The position numbers and the translations under genes were made by a program. DNA of 64,000 nt from Paracoccaceae bacterium. GTDB lineage: Bacteria > Pseudomonadota > Alphaproteobacteria > Rhodobacterales > Rhodobacteraceae. The stretch covers positions 304,529-368,528 of the forward strand of contig JACKKJ010000003.1 of NCBI GenBank assembly GCA_024236495.1, read 5' to 3'. The notes under the pieces were generated by a model. The model did no database searches, had not been told where the DNA came from, and saw only the letters and a program-made list of their open reading frames with translations. Shown here piece after piece: positions 8,305 to 16,016 of this stretch (its first letter is position 1; the number at the start of each line of letters is the position of its first letter).

Positions 8305-8898
8305 ATGGCCGATCTTCTGCCGTCATCCTCGACCGTCGCGACCCTGCCGCTGGCCGATCTTGCCCATGCTGCCTGCATGCGGGAGATCGTGGAGCGGGGC
8401 TTGCGCGAGGTTCGGGCCCGTCACGTCGCCGAACGGATCGGCGTCGGTGCGCGCGAGCTGTCGCGCCTTTGCCCCTGGGCCGATCTGCGCGCGCGCGCCT
8501 ATGAGCAGGTCGAGAACGAGATGATGGACGAGGTCTTCCCCCCCGGCGAGAAGCCCGAACTTGTCATGGAGACCTGGCTGGCCAGCGCGTTCGACGCCCG
8601 AACGGCGCGCGCCTGGCAGCGTTGGTCCGACGCCTGGGACATGTCTTGCATCGATGCCGCGATGGCGGCGGCCTTCGCCCGCATCCAGAATCGCTATTTC
8701 GAAGAAATGTCCAGCACCCTGGCTGCGGGGCCCTGGCGCCTGCCGGACCCGGAGGCCTCTGCGATACGGCTGTTCGCGATCGAGGATGGGCTGGCCTGCC
8801 AGATCCTGACCTGCGCCCCCTTCATCACCCGCAAGCGTGCGGAATCGCTTCTGCGCGGCGCGTTCGAACTGGAATGCAGCCAGCGCGGCGCTATCTGA
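8305..8898 (+). CDS. TetR-like transcriptional regulator (weak match)
   Basis: A 197-residue, mostly helical protein. The N-terminal third reads like a TetR helix-turn-helix (A-C-M-R-E-I-V-E-R-G-L-R-E-V-R-A-R-H-V-A-E-R-I-G, split here by helix breaks), but the recognition segment R-E-L-S-R-L-C-P-W-A-D-L is unusual. The remainder resembles a TetR ligand-binding region (R-A-W-Q-R-W-S-D-A-W...F-A-I-E-D-G-L-A-C-Q). I chose ATG 8305; a start at 8293 would add four residues. The last 8 bases overlap the convergent TfoX-like gene. Target and ligand unknown. Confidence 0.55.
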   Translation: MADLLPSSSTVATLPLADLAHAACMREIVERGLREVRARHVAERIGVGARELSRLCPWADLRARAYEQVENEMMDEVFPPGEKPELVMETWLASAFDARTARAWQRWSDAWDMSCIDAAMAAAFARIQNRYFEEMSSTLAAGPWRLPDPEASAIRLFAIEDGLACQILTCAPFITRKRAESLLRGAFELECSQRGAI

Positions 8899-9244
8899 CC
8901 CGCTGGCGCGGCCGCAGGCCGATTTCGTCCATCGCCGCCTCGAAGCGGGCGTCCCTCGCTGCGGGCGATGGACGCGCGCCCACCCTGGCCTTGATCGCGT
9001 CGAAGCGCTGGCGGAGCCGCGCCTTTTCTTCGCCCTGGCAGTCGTTCCAGGGGCGCCCCTGAAGGCCCATGACCAGGACGTAGTAGCCGATGAAATGCGG
9101 CGCGGCGCCCGACTGCAAGAGCCGCTCGTAGGCGGCGTCAGGTCCCAGCGCCTCGATCTCCTCGGCGGAATGGATGCCGGCGCGGGCAAAGGCCTCCTGC
9201 GAGGCGGGGCCAAGGTTGGGGATGGCGCTGACCGGTCTGGTCAT
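8891..9244 (-). CDS. TfoX/Sxy C-terminal domain protein
   Basis: A 117-residue protein consisting of a TfoX C-terminal domain: a helix-hairpin-helix-like start I-P-N-L-G-P-A-S-Q-E-A-F-A-R-A-G-I followed by E-A-L-G-P-D-A-A-Y. The N-terminal Sxy domain that regulates competence in gammaproteobacteria is absent. Stand-alone TfoX_C proteins are common in Rhodobacterales with no proven role. It overlaps the 3' end of the convergent regulator by 8 bases. Confidence 0.72.
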   Translation of the reverse strand: MTRPVSAIPNLGPASQEAFARAGIHSAEEIEALGPDAAYERLLQSGAAPHFIGYYVLVMGLQGRPWNDCQGEEKARLRQRFDAIKARVGARPSPAARDARFEAAMDEIGLRPRQRVR

Positions 9245-9305
9245 CGCGCCCGGGCGGGGCGGCTTTCGCCGCCGCAGTCATGCCGCCCGGCGGTGCGCGC
9301 GGCGA

Positions 9306-9485
9306 TCAGATCGAGGCCCAGTCGGTGATCGCGGGCGTTTCGCCCATGCGCGGCGCTTCCTGCGTCTCGCCTGCCTGCGGGCGGCGGCCTGGCGCGTCCT
9401 GCGTCATCTGGCGCGGCTGGTCGCCCGCCTTGCCGGTCTGCGCGTCCTCGGTCTTGCCCGACGCCATTTGCGGGGTCTTGTCCAT
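9306..9485 (-). CDS. Small hydrophilic hypothetical protein
   Basis: A 59-residue, very polar frame rich in Q, A, T, G and P (M-D-K-T-P-Q-M-A-S-G at the start, T-D-W-A-S-I at the end). The ATG at 9485 has a GGAAAGAG site just upstream; the frame stays open further back, but upstream residues look like noise. No domain recognised. It may be a disordered small protein or a spurious frame; the ribosome site and the lack of any competing gene on either strand are the only support. Confidence 0.35.
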   Translation of the reverse strand: MDKTPQMASGKTEDAQTGKAGDQPRQMTQDAPGRRPQAGETQEAPRMGETPAITDWASI

Positions 9486-9733
9486 AGCGGCTCTTTCCAT
9501 TCCTGCGTTGCCTGCCTTCGCCGGACACTCCGGTCCGGGCGCGGCGCATCTATGGCCGGAAACCGGCATCGTCAAGAGATTTTGCGGCATTTTCCGGCGC
9601 TTGCCAAAGGATGCGCGCAAACCCGCGCGAAATGGCCCGGACCTCGTGACGAAAAGGTAACAATCTTTCGTCATGGCTGGTATTCGCGCCGGTTTGCTTC
9701 CGGTCCGGCCCGGTTCCGTCGCCTGCGGGGGAC

Positions 9734-10294
9734 TCAGCTGCGGAACGCCGCGGCGAAGGGTTCGGGCAGGTCGAACTCGCGCAGCGCCCTTTCGCGGGCG
9801 GCGGCGGACATCTTGCGCGCGGTCTTCTCGACGATGCGCAGAAGGCCCGCAGGGTCGCGCCCCTCGGCGAAGGGGTGGAAGTACCAACGCAGGAAGACAA
9901 AGCAGATCACGTCCTCAAGCATCTGCACCTCCGGGTCGCGCTTGATCCCCTCCTTGCGCAGGAGCGTGCCGGCGCGGTCCGCCTCGTCGCCGCCGTAGCC
10001 CGCGTCGCGCATGATCTCGCCGACGCGGCGGGCGTGGAAGGCGCCCAGGTCGCGCCGCCAGGCCAGGTAGCCCTCGCGCCCCTCGGGATAGGCCGCACGC
10101 GGCGAAGTCCAGCGTTCGATATGCTGGCCGCGCGCGGCGATGCGCAGGACGTCGGGCGCGCCGGGGAAAAGCCGGTCGAGTTCCGCGCTCATGCGGGTGC
10201 CGTAAAGGGCCGCGGCGGGCGCGCCCTCGCTCGTGTCGGGGTCCAGCGCGTTGGCGGCATCGATGGCGGCAAGGGCGGTTTCAAGACGGGACAT
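9734..10294 (-). CDS. DUF4202 domain-containing protein
   Basis: A 186-residue soluble protein that matches the DUF4202 pattern as I remember it: A-I-D-A-A-N-A-L-D-P near the start, H-I-E-R-W-T-S-P-R-A-A-Y-P-E-G-R-E-G-Y-L-A-W-R, and L-E-D-V-I-C-F-V-F-L-R-W-Y-F. The spaced His, Glu and Asp residues suggest a metal-binding helical fold related to HD proteins (inference). The ATG at 10294, with a GAAAGG site, is preferred over the 12-codon-longer frame. Function unknown. Confidence 0.75.
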   Translation of the reverse strand: MSRLETALAAIDAANALDPDTSEGAPAAALYGTRMSAELDRLFPGAPDVLRIAARGQHIERWTSPRAAYPEGREGYLAWRRDLGAFHARRVGEIMRDAGYGGDEADRAGTLLRKEGIKRDPEVQMLEDVICFVFLRWYFHPFAEGRDPAGLLRIVEKTARKMSAAARERALREFDLPEPFAAAFRS

Positions 10295-10462
10295 CCGGGG
10301 GCCTTTCAAGGTTTCCCGCGACCCTCGCACCCGCCCGGGCGGCGGTCAAGGACCGCCACCTGTTGCCGCCGCGACTCGCTCACCTGGAATTGTTCGCGGG
10401 CGGATTGACCGAAAGGCGCGTCATGCCCATTCTTTCCCCAGAGGCAGACAAACGAGCAGAAA

Positions 10463-10717
10463 ATGCCCATGCAAAAGACCTACCACAGCTCCTCCGGGGG
10501 GTTCGATTTCCTTGGCCTGCGCCAGAACCGTGGCGGCGGCGTGGAGATTGTCTATGACGACGGCGTCGCGCGGCGCATGGTGTGGCGCGTGCGCTCCTCG
10601 GTCCATGACGGGGTGATCGGCGAGGCGCTGCGCCACGCGGTCAACCAAAGCCGCGTCGTGCCGGCGCTTTACGCCGAGCTCAAGAAACGCGCCATCGCGG
10701 TCGAAAGCGTCGTCTGA
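10463..10717 (+). CDS. Small conserved-looking hypothetical protein
   Basis: An 82-84 residue protein starting at 10463 or, equally likely, at the second ATG at 10469. It has a glycine-rich middle (F-D-F-L-G-L-R-Q-N-R-G-G-G-V-E-I) and a basic helical end (A-L-Y-A-E-L-K-K-R-A-I-A-V-E-S-V-V). I recognise no domain. It is followed by a hairpin shared with the convergent DUF1127 gene. Confidence 0.5.
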   Translation: MPMQKTYHSSSGGFDFLGLRQNRGGGVEIVYDDGVARRMVWRVRSSVHDGVIGEALRHAVNQSRVVPALYAELKKRAIAVESVV

Positions 10718-10719
10718 CG

Positions 10720-10746
10720 AAAAATGGCCGGGCGTTGGCCCGGCCA
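10720..10746 (-). terminator. Rho-independent terminator of the DUF1127 gene
   Basis: TGGCCGGGC (10725-10733) and GCCCGGCCA (10738-10746) form a 9-bp stem with a GTTG loop. On the minus strand it is followed by five T (10724-10720), a textbook intrinsic terminator; on the plus strand it may also slow transcription leaving the small upstream gene. Confidence 0.85.
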
Positions 10747-10784
10747 GTTGGAAGAGGCCCCGCAGGGGATGGTTGCGGGAAACC

Positions 10785-10991
10785 TCAATCCTGCCAGAAA
10801 TGGCGGGAGCATTCGGCGTTCGCGGACGCGGGTTCAAGTCCGACGTCACGCAAGAGCCGATCGTCGAGCCGGCCGAGGTCCAGTCGCGATTGGCGGCGCA
10901 TCGACACAATGCGCAGGGTGTGCATGATCCAGGTCACGAAGCTGCCGGCGTCCCGGGGTGCGGTGCCAAGGGTGCTTGTCAGATCGCGCAT
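10785..10991 (-). CDS. DUF1127 (YjiS-like) small protein
   Basis: A 68-residue basic protein whose C-terminal part is the DUF1127 motif S-R-L-D-L-G-R-L-D-D-R-L-L-R-D-V-G-L. Proteins of this family are abundant in alphaproteobacteria; short members affect phosphate and carbon metabolism, and some act in RNA turnover through an RNA-binding arginine-rich helix. It is divergent from a MocR regulator over an intergenic region with palindromic sites, so it is the probable target of that regulator. Confidence 0.82.
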   Translation of the reverse strand: MRDLTSTLGTAPRDAGSFVTWIMHTLRIVSMRRQSRLDLGRLDDRLLRDVGLEPASANAECSRHFWQD

Positions 10992-11000
10992 GATCTCGTC

Positions 11001-11018
11001 CTTTGTATCGATACAAAG
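11001..11018. promoter_or_regulatory. Perfect 18-bp palindrome, probable MocR operator
   Basis: CTTTGTATCGATACAAAG is a perfect palindrome 10 bp upstream of the DUF1127 start. The half site ATACAAAG recurs as GTACAAAG just before the mocR start (near 11086-11093), as expected for an autoregulated divergent regulator. Confidence 0.6.
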
Positions 11019-11028
11019 TTGGTGAATC

Positions 11029-11048
11029 TTGTAGACATATGGCTACAA
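11029..11048. promoter_or_regulatory. Second inverted repeat, TTGTAG-N8-CTACAA
   Basis: TTGTAGACATATGGCTACAA is palindromic except at one base pair and shares the TTGTA/TACAA core with the 18-bp palindrome 10 bp to the left. Probable second operator of the divergent promoter region. Confidence 0.5.
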
Positions 11049-11100
11049 TAAGGTCACAATAGCGTCCATCGAAACATTGTCATCAGTACAAAGAGGGGCC

Positions 11101-12504
11101 ATGGCGACCGACTGGCAGCCCGATCTGGCACAATTCGCGGGGCCGAAATACCTCGCCCTCAGCCATGCGCTGCGCGCGGCGGTGCGGTCGGGGGATCTGC
11201 CGGAAGGCGCGCGGCTGCCGCCGGTGCGCGAACTGGCGTGGCAACTGGGGATCACCCCGGGCACCGTGGCGCGCGCCTACCAGATCGGGACGCAGGACGG
11301 GCTTCTCGAGGCGGTGGTGGGCCGGGGCACCTTCGTGGCCGCCCGCAACCCGCGCCTTGGTCCGACGCAGCCCCTGTTCACCGATGTGCCGCCGGTCCCC
11401 GGGCGGGCGGAGGGGCCCGTCGACCTGCGCGCGCCGCAACTGCCGGAGGCCGGTCACAGCCAGGCCTTCGCGCGCATCCTGCGCGACATCGCGGGTGGCG
11501 GCTGCGACTGGCGCGGTTACCCGACCAACCGGCGCGACCTGCCCCTGCGTCAGGCCTTCAGCGACTGGCTGTCGGACCGCGCGCTTGGCGCCTTCGACGC
11601 CGACGACCTGGTCCTGACGCATGGTGGTCAGAACGCCGTGGGGCTGATCATGCAATGCTGCCTGCGTGGCGAACGCCCCGCCGTCCTGTGCGAGGAACTG
11701 GCCTTCCCCGGCTTTCGCCGCGCCGCGCGGCTGAACCGGGCCGATGTGGTCGCGGTGCCCCTGGACGGCGAGGGGATCGTGCCCGAGGCGCTGGACGCGG
11801 CCTGCCGGCGCACCGGCGCGCGTCTTCTGTGCGTGACACCCGAGGCGCAGAACCCCACCGCCGGGCGGATGAGCCTTGGCCGCCGCCGCCGCATCGCCGA
11901 GATCGCGGCGCTTCACGATCTCCAGATCATCGAGGATGATTGCTACTCGGTCGCGGAACCCTCGGCGCCGGCGATCCGCGCGCTGGCGCCCGACCGGACC
12001 TGGTATGTGACCTCGCTGTCCAAGGCGGTTTCGGCCGGGTTGCGGGTCGGCGCCATCGTCTGCCCGACGGGGAACGGGGAATCGGGGCGGATCGCGGCGC
12101 AGCATTCCTTCTTCGGGTTGTCGCTGCCGCTGGCGGAAATCGCGCTCAGGCTTTTCACCTCGGGCGAGGCGGCGCGGCTCAGGGACGCGGGGCAGGCGGT
12201 ATTCGCGCGGCGGCTGGAGCTCCTTTTGAACATTCTTGGCCGGCACGAGATGCGCTGGCAAATGGGGCTGAGCTTTGTCTGGCTGCCGCTGCCGCGCGGC
12301 TGGCGCGGGTCCACCTTCGCGCGCGAGGCCGAGGCGGCGGGTGTCCTGATCCGGTCGGCGGACGAATATGCGCTGGTCGACGGCCACGCGCCGAACGCGG
12401 TGCGCATCGCGCTTGACGGGGAGGTGGCCGAACCCCGGTTCATCGCCGCGATCGAGACGCTGGCGCGGCTTCTGGACAACCCGCCTGCGGATATCCCGGT
12501 CTGA
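11101..12504 (+). CDS. MocR-type GntR regulator with aminotransferase-like domain
   Basis: A 467-residue chimera: an N-terminal GntR winged helix-turn-helix (A-L-R-A-A-V-R-S-G-D-L...L-P-P-V-R-E-L-A-W-Q-L-G-I-T-P-G-T-V-A-R-A-Y, residues about 22-60) and a class I aminotransferase fold. The PLP lysine is K308 in T-S-L-S-K-A-V-S-A-G-L-R, and the usual P-E-A-Q-N-P-T and E-D-D-C-Y motifs are present. MocR proteins sense PLP or amino compounds and usually control a divergent neighbour, here the DUF1127 gene. ATG 11101 with an AGAGGGG site is preferred to 11077. Confidence 0.9.
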   Translation: MATDWQPDLAQFAGPKYLALSHALRAAVRSGDLPEGARLPPVRELAWQLGITPGTVARAYQIGTQDGLLEAVVGRGTFVAARNPRLGPTQPLFTDVPPVPGRAEGPVDLRAPQLPEAGHSQAFARILRDIAGGGCDWRGYPTNRRDLPLRQAFSDWLSDRALGAFDADDLVLTHGGQNAVGLIMQCCLRGERPAVLCEELAFPGFRRAARLNRADVVAVPLDGEGIVPEALDAACRRTGARLLCVTPEAQNPTAGRMSLGRRRRIAEIAALHDLQIIEDDCYSVAEPSAPAIRALAPDRTWYVTSLSKAVSAGLRVGAIVCPTGNGESGRIAAQHSFFGLSLPLAEIALRLFTSGEAARLRDAGQAVFARRLELLLNILGRHEMRWQMGLSFVWLPLPRGWRGSTFAREAEAAGVLIRSADEYALVDGHAPNAVRIALDGEVAEPRFIAAIETLARLLDNPPADIPV

Positions 12505-12507
12505 AGA

Positions 12508-13125
12508 TCAGCTGTCGGGCGGCACGAGGCCCAGCCCGCGCAGGTAGATCCCGATCCCGGTTTCCAGAAGATCCTCTGGCGGGAAGGGCGACCGCGCCCC
12601 CGGCGTGCCGCGTGTGTAAAGCTCCACGACACCGTGGCTCATGGCCGAGATGTGGGCCGCGAACATCGCGGCGGGCGGGCGCCGGCCGGGCGGGAGCTGG
12701 CGGGTCAGTTCCTCCGCCGCGCGCAGAAGGATCGCGCCCGCCCGTTCGGCGGCGCGCGCCAGCGTCGGGTCGGCGTTCATCGAGATGCCGCTTTCGAACA
12801 TCGCCATGTAGTGACCGGGAAACTTGCGGGCAAAGGCCAGATAGGCGCGCCCGGTCGCCTCGAAGGCGCGCAGCGCGGTGGGCTTGCCGTCGTTGTAGGC
12901 ATGTTCCATCAGGTCGCCGAAGATCGCGAAACCCTGGCGGGCGCATTCCGCGATCAGGTCGTCGCGTCCGGCGAAATGGCGATAGACGGCGGCAGGGGTC
13001 ACGCCCGCCGATTTCGCCGCGTCCGACAGCGTGAAGCCCTGCGGACCCTGCTCTTCGATCAGCTTCAGCGCGGCTTCGATCAGCGCCTGCCTGAGGTTGC
13101 CGTGATGATAGCCCTGCTTAGCCAT
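12508..13125 (-). CDS. TetR/AcrR family regulator with WHG-type C-terminal domain
   Basis: A 205-residue repressor-like protein. The N-terminal helix-turn-helix is clear (G-F-T-L-S-D-A-A-K-S-A-G-V-T-P-A-A-V-Y-R-H-F, residues about 30-51, described in pieces). The C-terminal part carries the M-S-H-G-V-V-E-L-Y segment typical of the WHG subgroup. Its start overlaps the stop of ppk2 by 8 bases, so it is translationally coupled to ppk2. Its effector and targets cannot be told from sequence. Confidence 0.88.
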   Translation of the reverse strand: MAKQGYHHGNLRQALIEAALKLIEEQGPQGFTLSDAAKSAGVTPAAVYRHFAGRDDLIAECARQGFAIFGDLMEHAYNDGKPTALRAFEATGRAYLAFARKFPGHYMAMFESGISMNADPTLARAAERAGAILLRAAEELTRQLPPGRRPPAAMFAAHISAMSHGVVELYTRGTPGARSPFPPEDLLETGIGIYLRGLGLVPPDS

Positions 13126-14014
13126 TCAGGATGTCTGGCCCGCCGCAGATCTTCGCATCGACCTTGCCGATGGCCTTGCGGTCCTTGCCCGCATAGTCGA
13201 CCGCGTTCAGGACCGACTGTATCGCCGCGATCCGCGCGCGCGCCTTGTCGTCGGCGCGGATCACCGTCCAGGGCGCGGTCCTCGAATGCGACTTTTCAAG
13301 CGTCTCGGTGATCGCGGCGGTGTATTCGTCCCATTTCTTCAGGCCCTCCACGTCGATCCAGCTCAGCTTCCACTGTTTCAGGGGATCGTTCTCACGTGCG
13401 AGGAACCTGCGCAGCTGTTCGGCCCGCCCGACGTTCAGCCAGAGCTTCACCAGAGTGATCCCCTCGTCGATCAGCATCCGTTCGAAATCGGGCAACTGGC
13501 GGAAGAAGAGCCGGCGCTGTTCGGGCGTGCAGAAGCCGAAGACATGTTCGACCACGCCCCGGTTGTACCAGGACCGGTCGAAAAGCGCGATCTCCCCCGC
13601 CGCCGGCAGCCAGTCGACATAGCGCTGGAAGAACCACTGGCTCGCCTCGCGTTCGGTGGGCTTCGGCAGGGCGACGATATAGGCGTTGCGGGGGTTCAGG
13701 TTTTCGCGCATCCGTTCGATGGCGCCGCCCTTGCCGGCCGCGTCGCGCCCCTCGAACAGGACGCAAAGCCGCTTGCCCGTCGCGCGCAGGTCGTGAAGCA
13801 TCTTCACCAGCTCGATCTGGAGCCGGTCCATCTGCGCGTCGTAGTCCCTGTCCTTCAGTTCCCGGTCATAGGGATAGTCGCCGGACAGGATGTCCTTTCG
13901 TCCCGCCGTCTCGATCGCCTTGCGCACCTCGGCGGGCGCGCCTTCGTTCAGGAACCGCGTGATGTCGCCCACGAAGGGGATTTCCGGGGCAGGGGTCTTG
14001 GCGGACTTGGCCAT
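13118..14014 (-). CDS. ppk2: Polyphosphate kinase 2
   Basis: PPK2 enzymes move phosphate between polyphosphate and nucleotides, most often using polyphosphate to make GTP or ATP. The 298-residue, single-domain protein has Walker A G-R-D-A-A-G-K-G-G at residues 89-97 and the lid/Walker B region F-D-R-S-W-Y-N-R-G-V-V-E-H-V, both diagnostic. Start ATG 14014 has a GGAG-type site; the 18 codons further upstream look non-coding. The class (I, II or III) cannot be assigned safely, though size and single domain fit class I. It is coupled with the tetR gene downstream. Confidence 0.92.
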   Translation of the reverse strand: MAKSAKTPAPEIPFVGDITRFLNEGAPAEVRKAIETAGRKDILSGDYPYDRELKDRDYDAQMDRLQIELVKMLHDLRATGKRLCVLFEGRDAAGKGGAIERMRENLNPRNAYIVALPKPTEREASQWFFQRYVDWLPAAGEIALFDRSWYNRGVVEHVFGFCTPEQRRLFFRQLPDFERMLIDEGITLVKLWLNVGRAEQLRRFLARENDPLKQWKLSWIDVEGLKKWDEYTAAITETLEKSHSRTAPWTVIRADDKARARIAAIQSVLNAVDYAGKDRKAIGKVDAKICGGPDILNG

Positions 14015-14100
14015 GCGCGATCTCCGTTCCTGATGCCGCCAGTATGGCGATTGCGGACCCGGTTGCAATCGGGCCCGGCCGCGCGCCGCCGCGCCCCGAC

Positions 14101-15039
14101 CTAGCCGCGCCAGTCGGTGCTTTCCTGGCCGATCCTGTCCATGTCGAAGGGGGTTGTCAGATAAAGCTCGCTGACCCAGTTGCCGTATAGAAGATGCGCA
14201 TGGCTGCGCCAGCGGTTCAGGGGGGCGCGGGCGGGGTCGTCCTCGGGGTAGTAGTTCAAGGGCACGTTGATCGGTGTGCCAGAGGCGACATCCCGGTCGT
14301 ATTCCTGTTTCAGCGTGTCGCTGTCGTATTCGAAGTGGTTGAATATATAAAGCGCCCGGTGCCCGGGGTCCTCCACCAGGCAGGGTCCCACCTCGTCCGA
14401 CCCCAGAAGCGTGCGAAGGCCCGGCGCGGCGTCGATCTCGTCCTGGCGGACTTCGGTCCAGCGGCTGACGGGAATGACGAAGTCGTCGGAAAATCCGCGC
14501 AGATAGGGCGAGGCGGGGGCAAGATTCTTCTGCCGGAAGCAGCCAAAGGCCTTGTGATCCAGGATGTGCTTCCTGACGCCGTGGAAATGGTTGATCATCG
14601 CCATCCCCCCCCAGCAGACGCCGAAGGTCGAATGGACGTTGGTCTGCGTCCAGTCCATGACCTCCTTCATCTCGTCCCAGTAGGTGACCTCCTCGAACTC
14701 CAGATGCTCGATCGGCGCGCCGGTGATGATGAGGCCGTCGAACTTCTCTTCCCGGACCTCCTGAAAGGGGCGGTAGAATTCCTCCATGTGTTCGGCGGCG
14801 GTGTTCCTGGCCTGGTGTTCGCTCATGCGGATCAGGCGGAAGTCGATCTGCAGGGGCGTCGCGCCGATCAGCCGGGCGAACTGGTTCTCGGTCTGGATCT
14901 TCTTGGGCATCAGGTTCAAAAGCCCGATGCGGATCGGCCGGATATCCTGATGCGCGGCGCGGTCCGGGGTCATCACCATCACGCCTTCCTTCGACAGGAC
15001 GTCAAAGGCCGGCAGGGTGCGGGGCAGGGTGATGGGCAT
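14101..15039 (-). CDS. metA: Homoserine O-acetyltransferase, MetA family
   Basis: First committed enzyme of methionine synthesis, acylating homoserine. The 312-residue protein has the MetA catalytic cysteine C142 in F-G-V-C-W-G-G. At position 111, in T-G-A-P-I-E, there is glutamate; in characterised MetA proteins Glu111 goes with acetyl-CoA use and Gly111 with succinyl-CoA use, so annotating this as a succinyltransferase would probably be wrong. Upstream on the same strand lies an unrelated P-loop gene with a 37-bp gap and no room for a SAM-II riboswitch. Confidence 0.92.
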   Translation of the reverse strand: MPITLPRTLPAFDVLSKEGVMVMTPDRAAHQDIRPIRIGLLNLMPKKIQTENQFARLIGATPLQIDFRLIRMSEHQARNTAAEHMEEFYRPFQEVREEKFDGLIITGAPIEHLEFEEVTYWDEMKEVMDWTQTNVHSTFGVCWGGMAMINHFHGVRKHILDHKAFGCFRQKNLAPASPYLRGFSDDFVIPVSRWTEVRQDEIDAAPGLRTLLGSDEVGPCLVEDPGHRALYIFNHFEYDSDTLKQEYDRDVASGTPINVPLNYYPEDDPARAPLNRWRSHAHLLYGNWVSELYLTTPFDMDRIGQESTDWRG

Positions 15040-15076
15040 CGGAAATCTCCTTACGGGACCGCCCTAGATAGTCCGA

Positions 15077-15940
15077 TCAGCGAGGCTGCTCAAGGGCTTC
15101 CGCGACCAGCCGGGTGAAGTCGCCGGGCGTGCGCAGGCCGGCGACCTGGGCGGCGTCGACGGTGATCCCCCAGTTGCGGGCCATCGCCGCATAGCGGGGC
15201 TGCCGGTGATCCAGAAGGCGCGCATAGGCAAAGCGCAGGAACCCGTCGGGGTCGACGCGGTCGGCGGGCTTGCCTTCCTGTTGCAGATAGTCCGACCAGA
15301 CACGCAGCAGGAAATCGGGTTGGTAGTAGATGGGCTTGGGGTCGCGGTCGAACCGTCGGATCAGTTCGTCGCGGTGCGACTCGTCGCCCCGGATCCAGAT
15401 CATCAGGACGTTTCCTGCAAGGTCGGACAGGACCGGATCGGCCGGGTCTTCGGGGTTCACGACCTCGCAGATCGAGCCGCCGCTGTCGCAGACGAAATTC
15501 GTGTAGCCGTAAAGCTCGTGCGCGCGGGTCGCGAAATGCGCGGTGTCGCGCAGCGCGGAAATCTCGGCCGTGCGGTGCTGGTCCTGCCGGCGCTGGTATT
15601 CGGCAAAGGGCAGGCCGCCCCTGGCCGGGTCGCCCGGCTTGCCAAGGTAGGTCGACAGCGGGGCGAGGTTGTTGAAAGTGATGTTCGAGGTGATGTGAAC
15701 CGAATCCGTCATCAGAAGGTCACGCAGAAGCGGCACCTTCATCGCCTCGCGCTTGAAGTTGTCGGCGATATGCTCGCCCATGTAGCGCGTGCCGATCCGG
15801 TAATCGATCGAATACTGGAACCAGTTGCCGCCCTCGCGCAGCATGTTGGACACATAGGTCTTGCCAAGGCCCGACATGCCGAACAGAAGCACGCGCTTCC
15901 CCTCGCTCCCAAGCCAGTCTTCCGCCGTCCGGTAGATCAT
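15077..15940 (-). CDS. P-loop ATPase/kinase-like protein of unknown function
   Basis: A 287-residue soluble protein opening with a P-loop, F-G-M-S-G-L-G-K-T at residues 20-28, just after a short hydrophobic strand, as in small-molecule kinases and shikimate-kinase-like enzymes. Further on are D-S-G-G-S-I-C-E and V-L-M-I-W-I-R-G-D, which could hold the Walker B strand. I do not recognise the family beyond calling it a P-loop NTPase. It is upstream of metA on the same strand and may be co-transcribed with it. Confidence 0.7.
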   Translation of the reverse strand: MIYRTAEDWLGSEGKRVLLFGMSGLGKTYVSNMLREGGNWFQYSIDYRIGTRYMGEHIADNFKREAMKVPLLRDLLMTDSVHITSNITFNNLAPLSTYLGKPGDPARGGLPFAEYQRRQDQHRTAEISALRDTAHFATRAHELYGYTNFVCDSGGSICEVVNPEDPADPVLSDLAGNVLMIWIRGDESHRDELIRRFDRDPKPIYYQPDFLLRVWSDYLQQEGKPADRVDPDGFLRFAYARLLDHRQPRYAAMARNWGITVDAAQVAGLRTPGDFTRLVAEALEQPR

Positions 15941-16016
15941 TCCCGCCCCCCGTTTGGCCCGTTCCTAGCGGGGGGCGGGCAAAGTTTCACGCGGAATCTT
16001 TGCCCAAGGCGCGTCT

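Noticed and set aside
15040..15076. Possible SAM-II riboswitch before metA
   Set aside because: Only 37 bases separate metA from the upstream gene, and none of the riboswitch core sequence is present.
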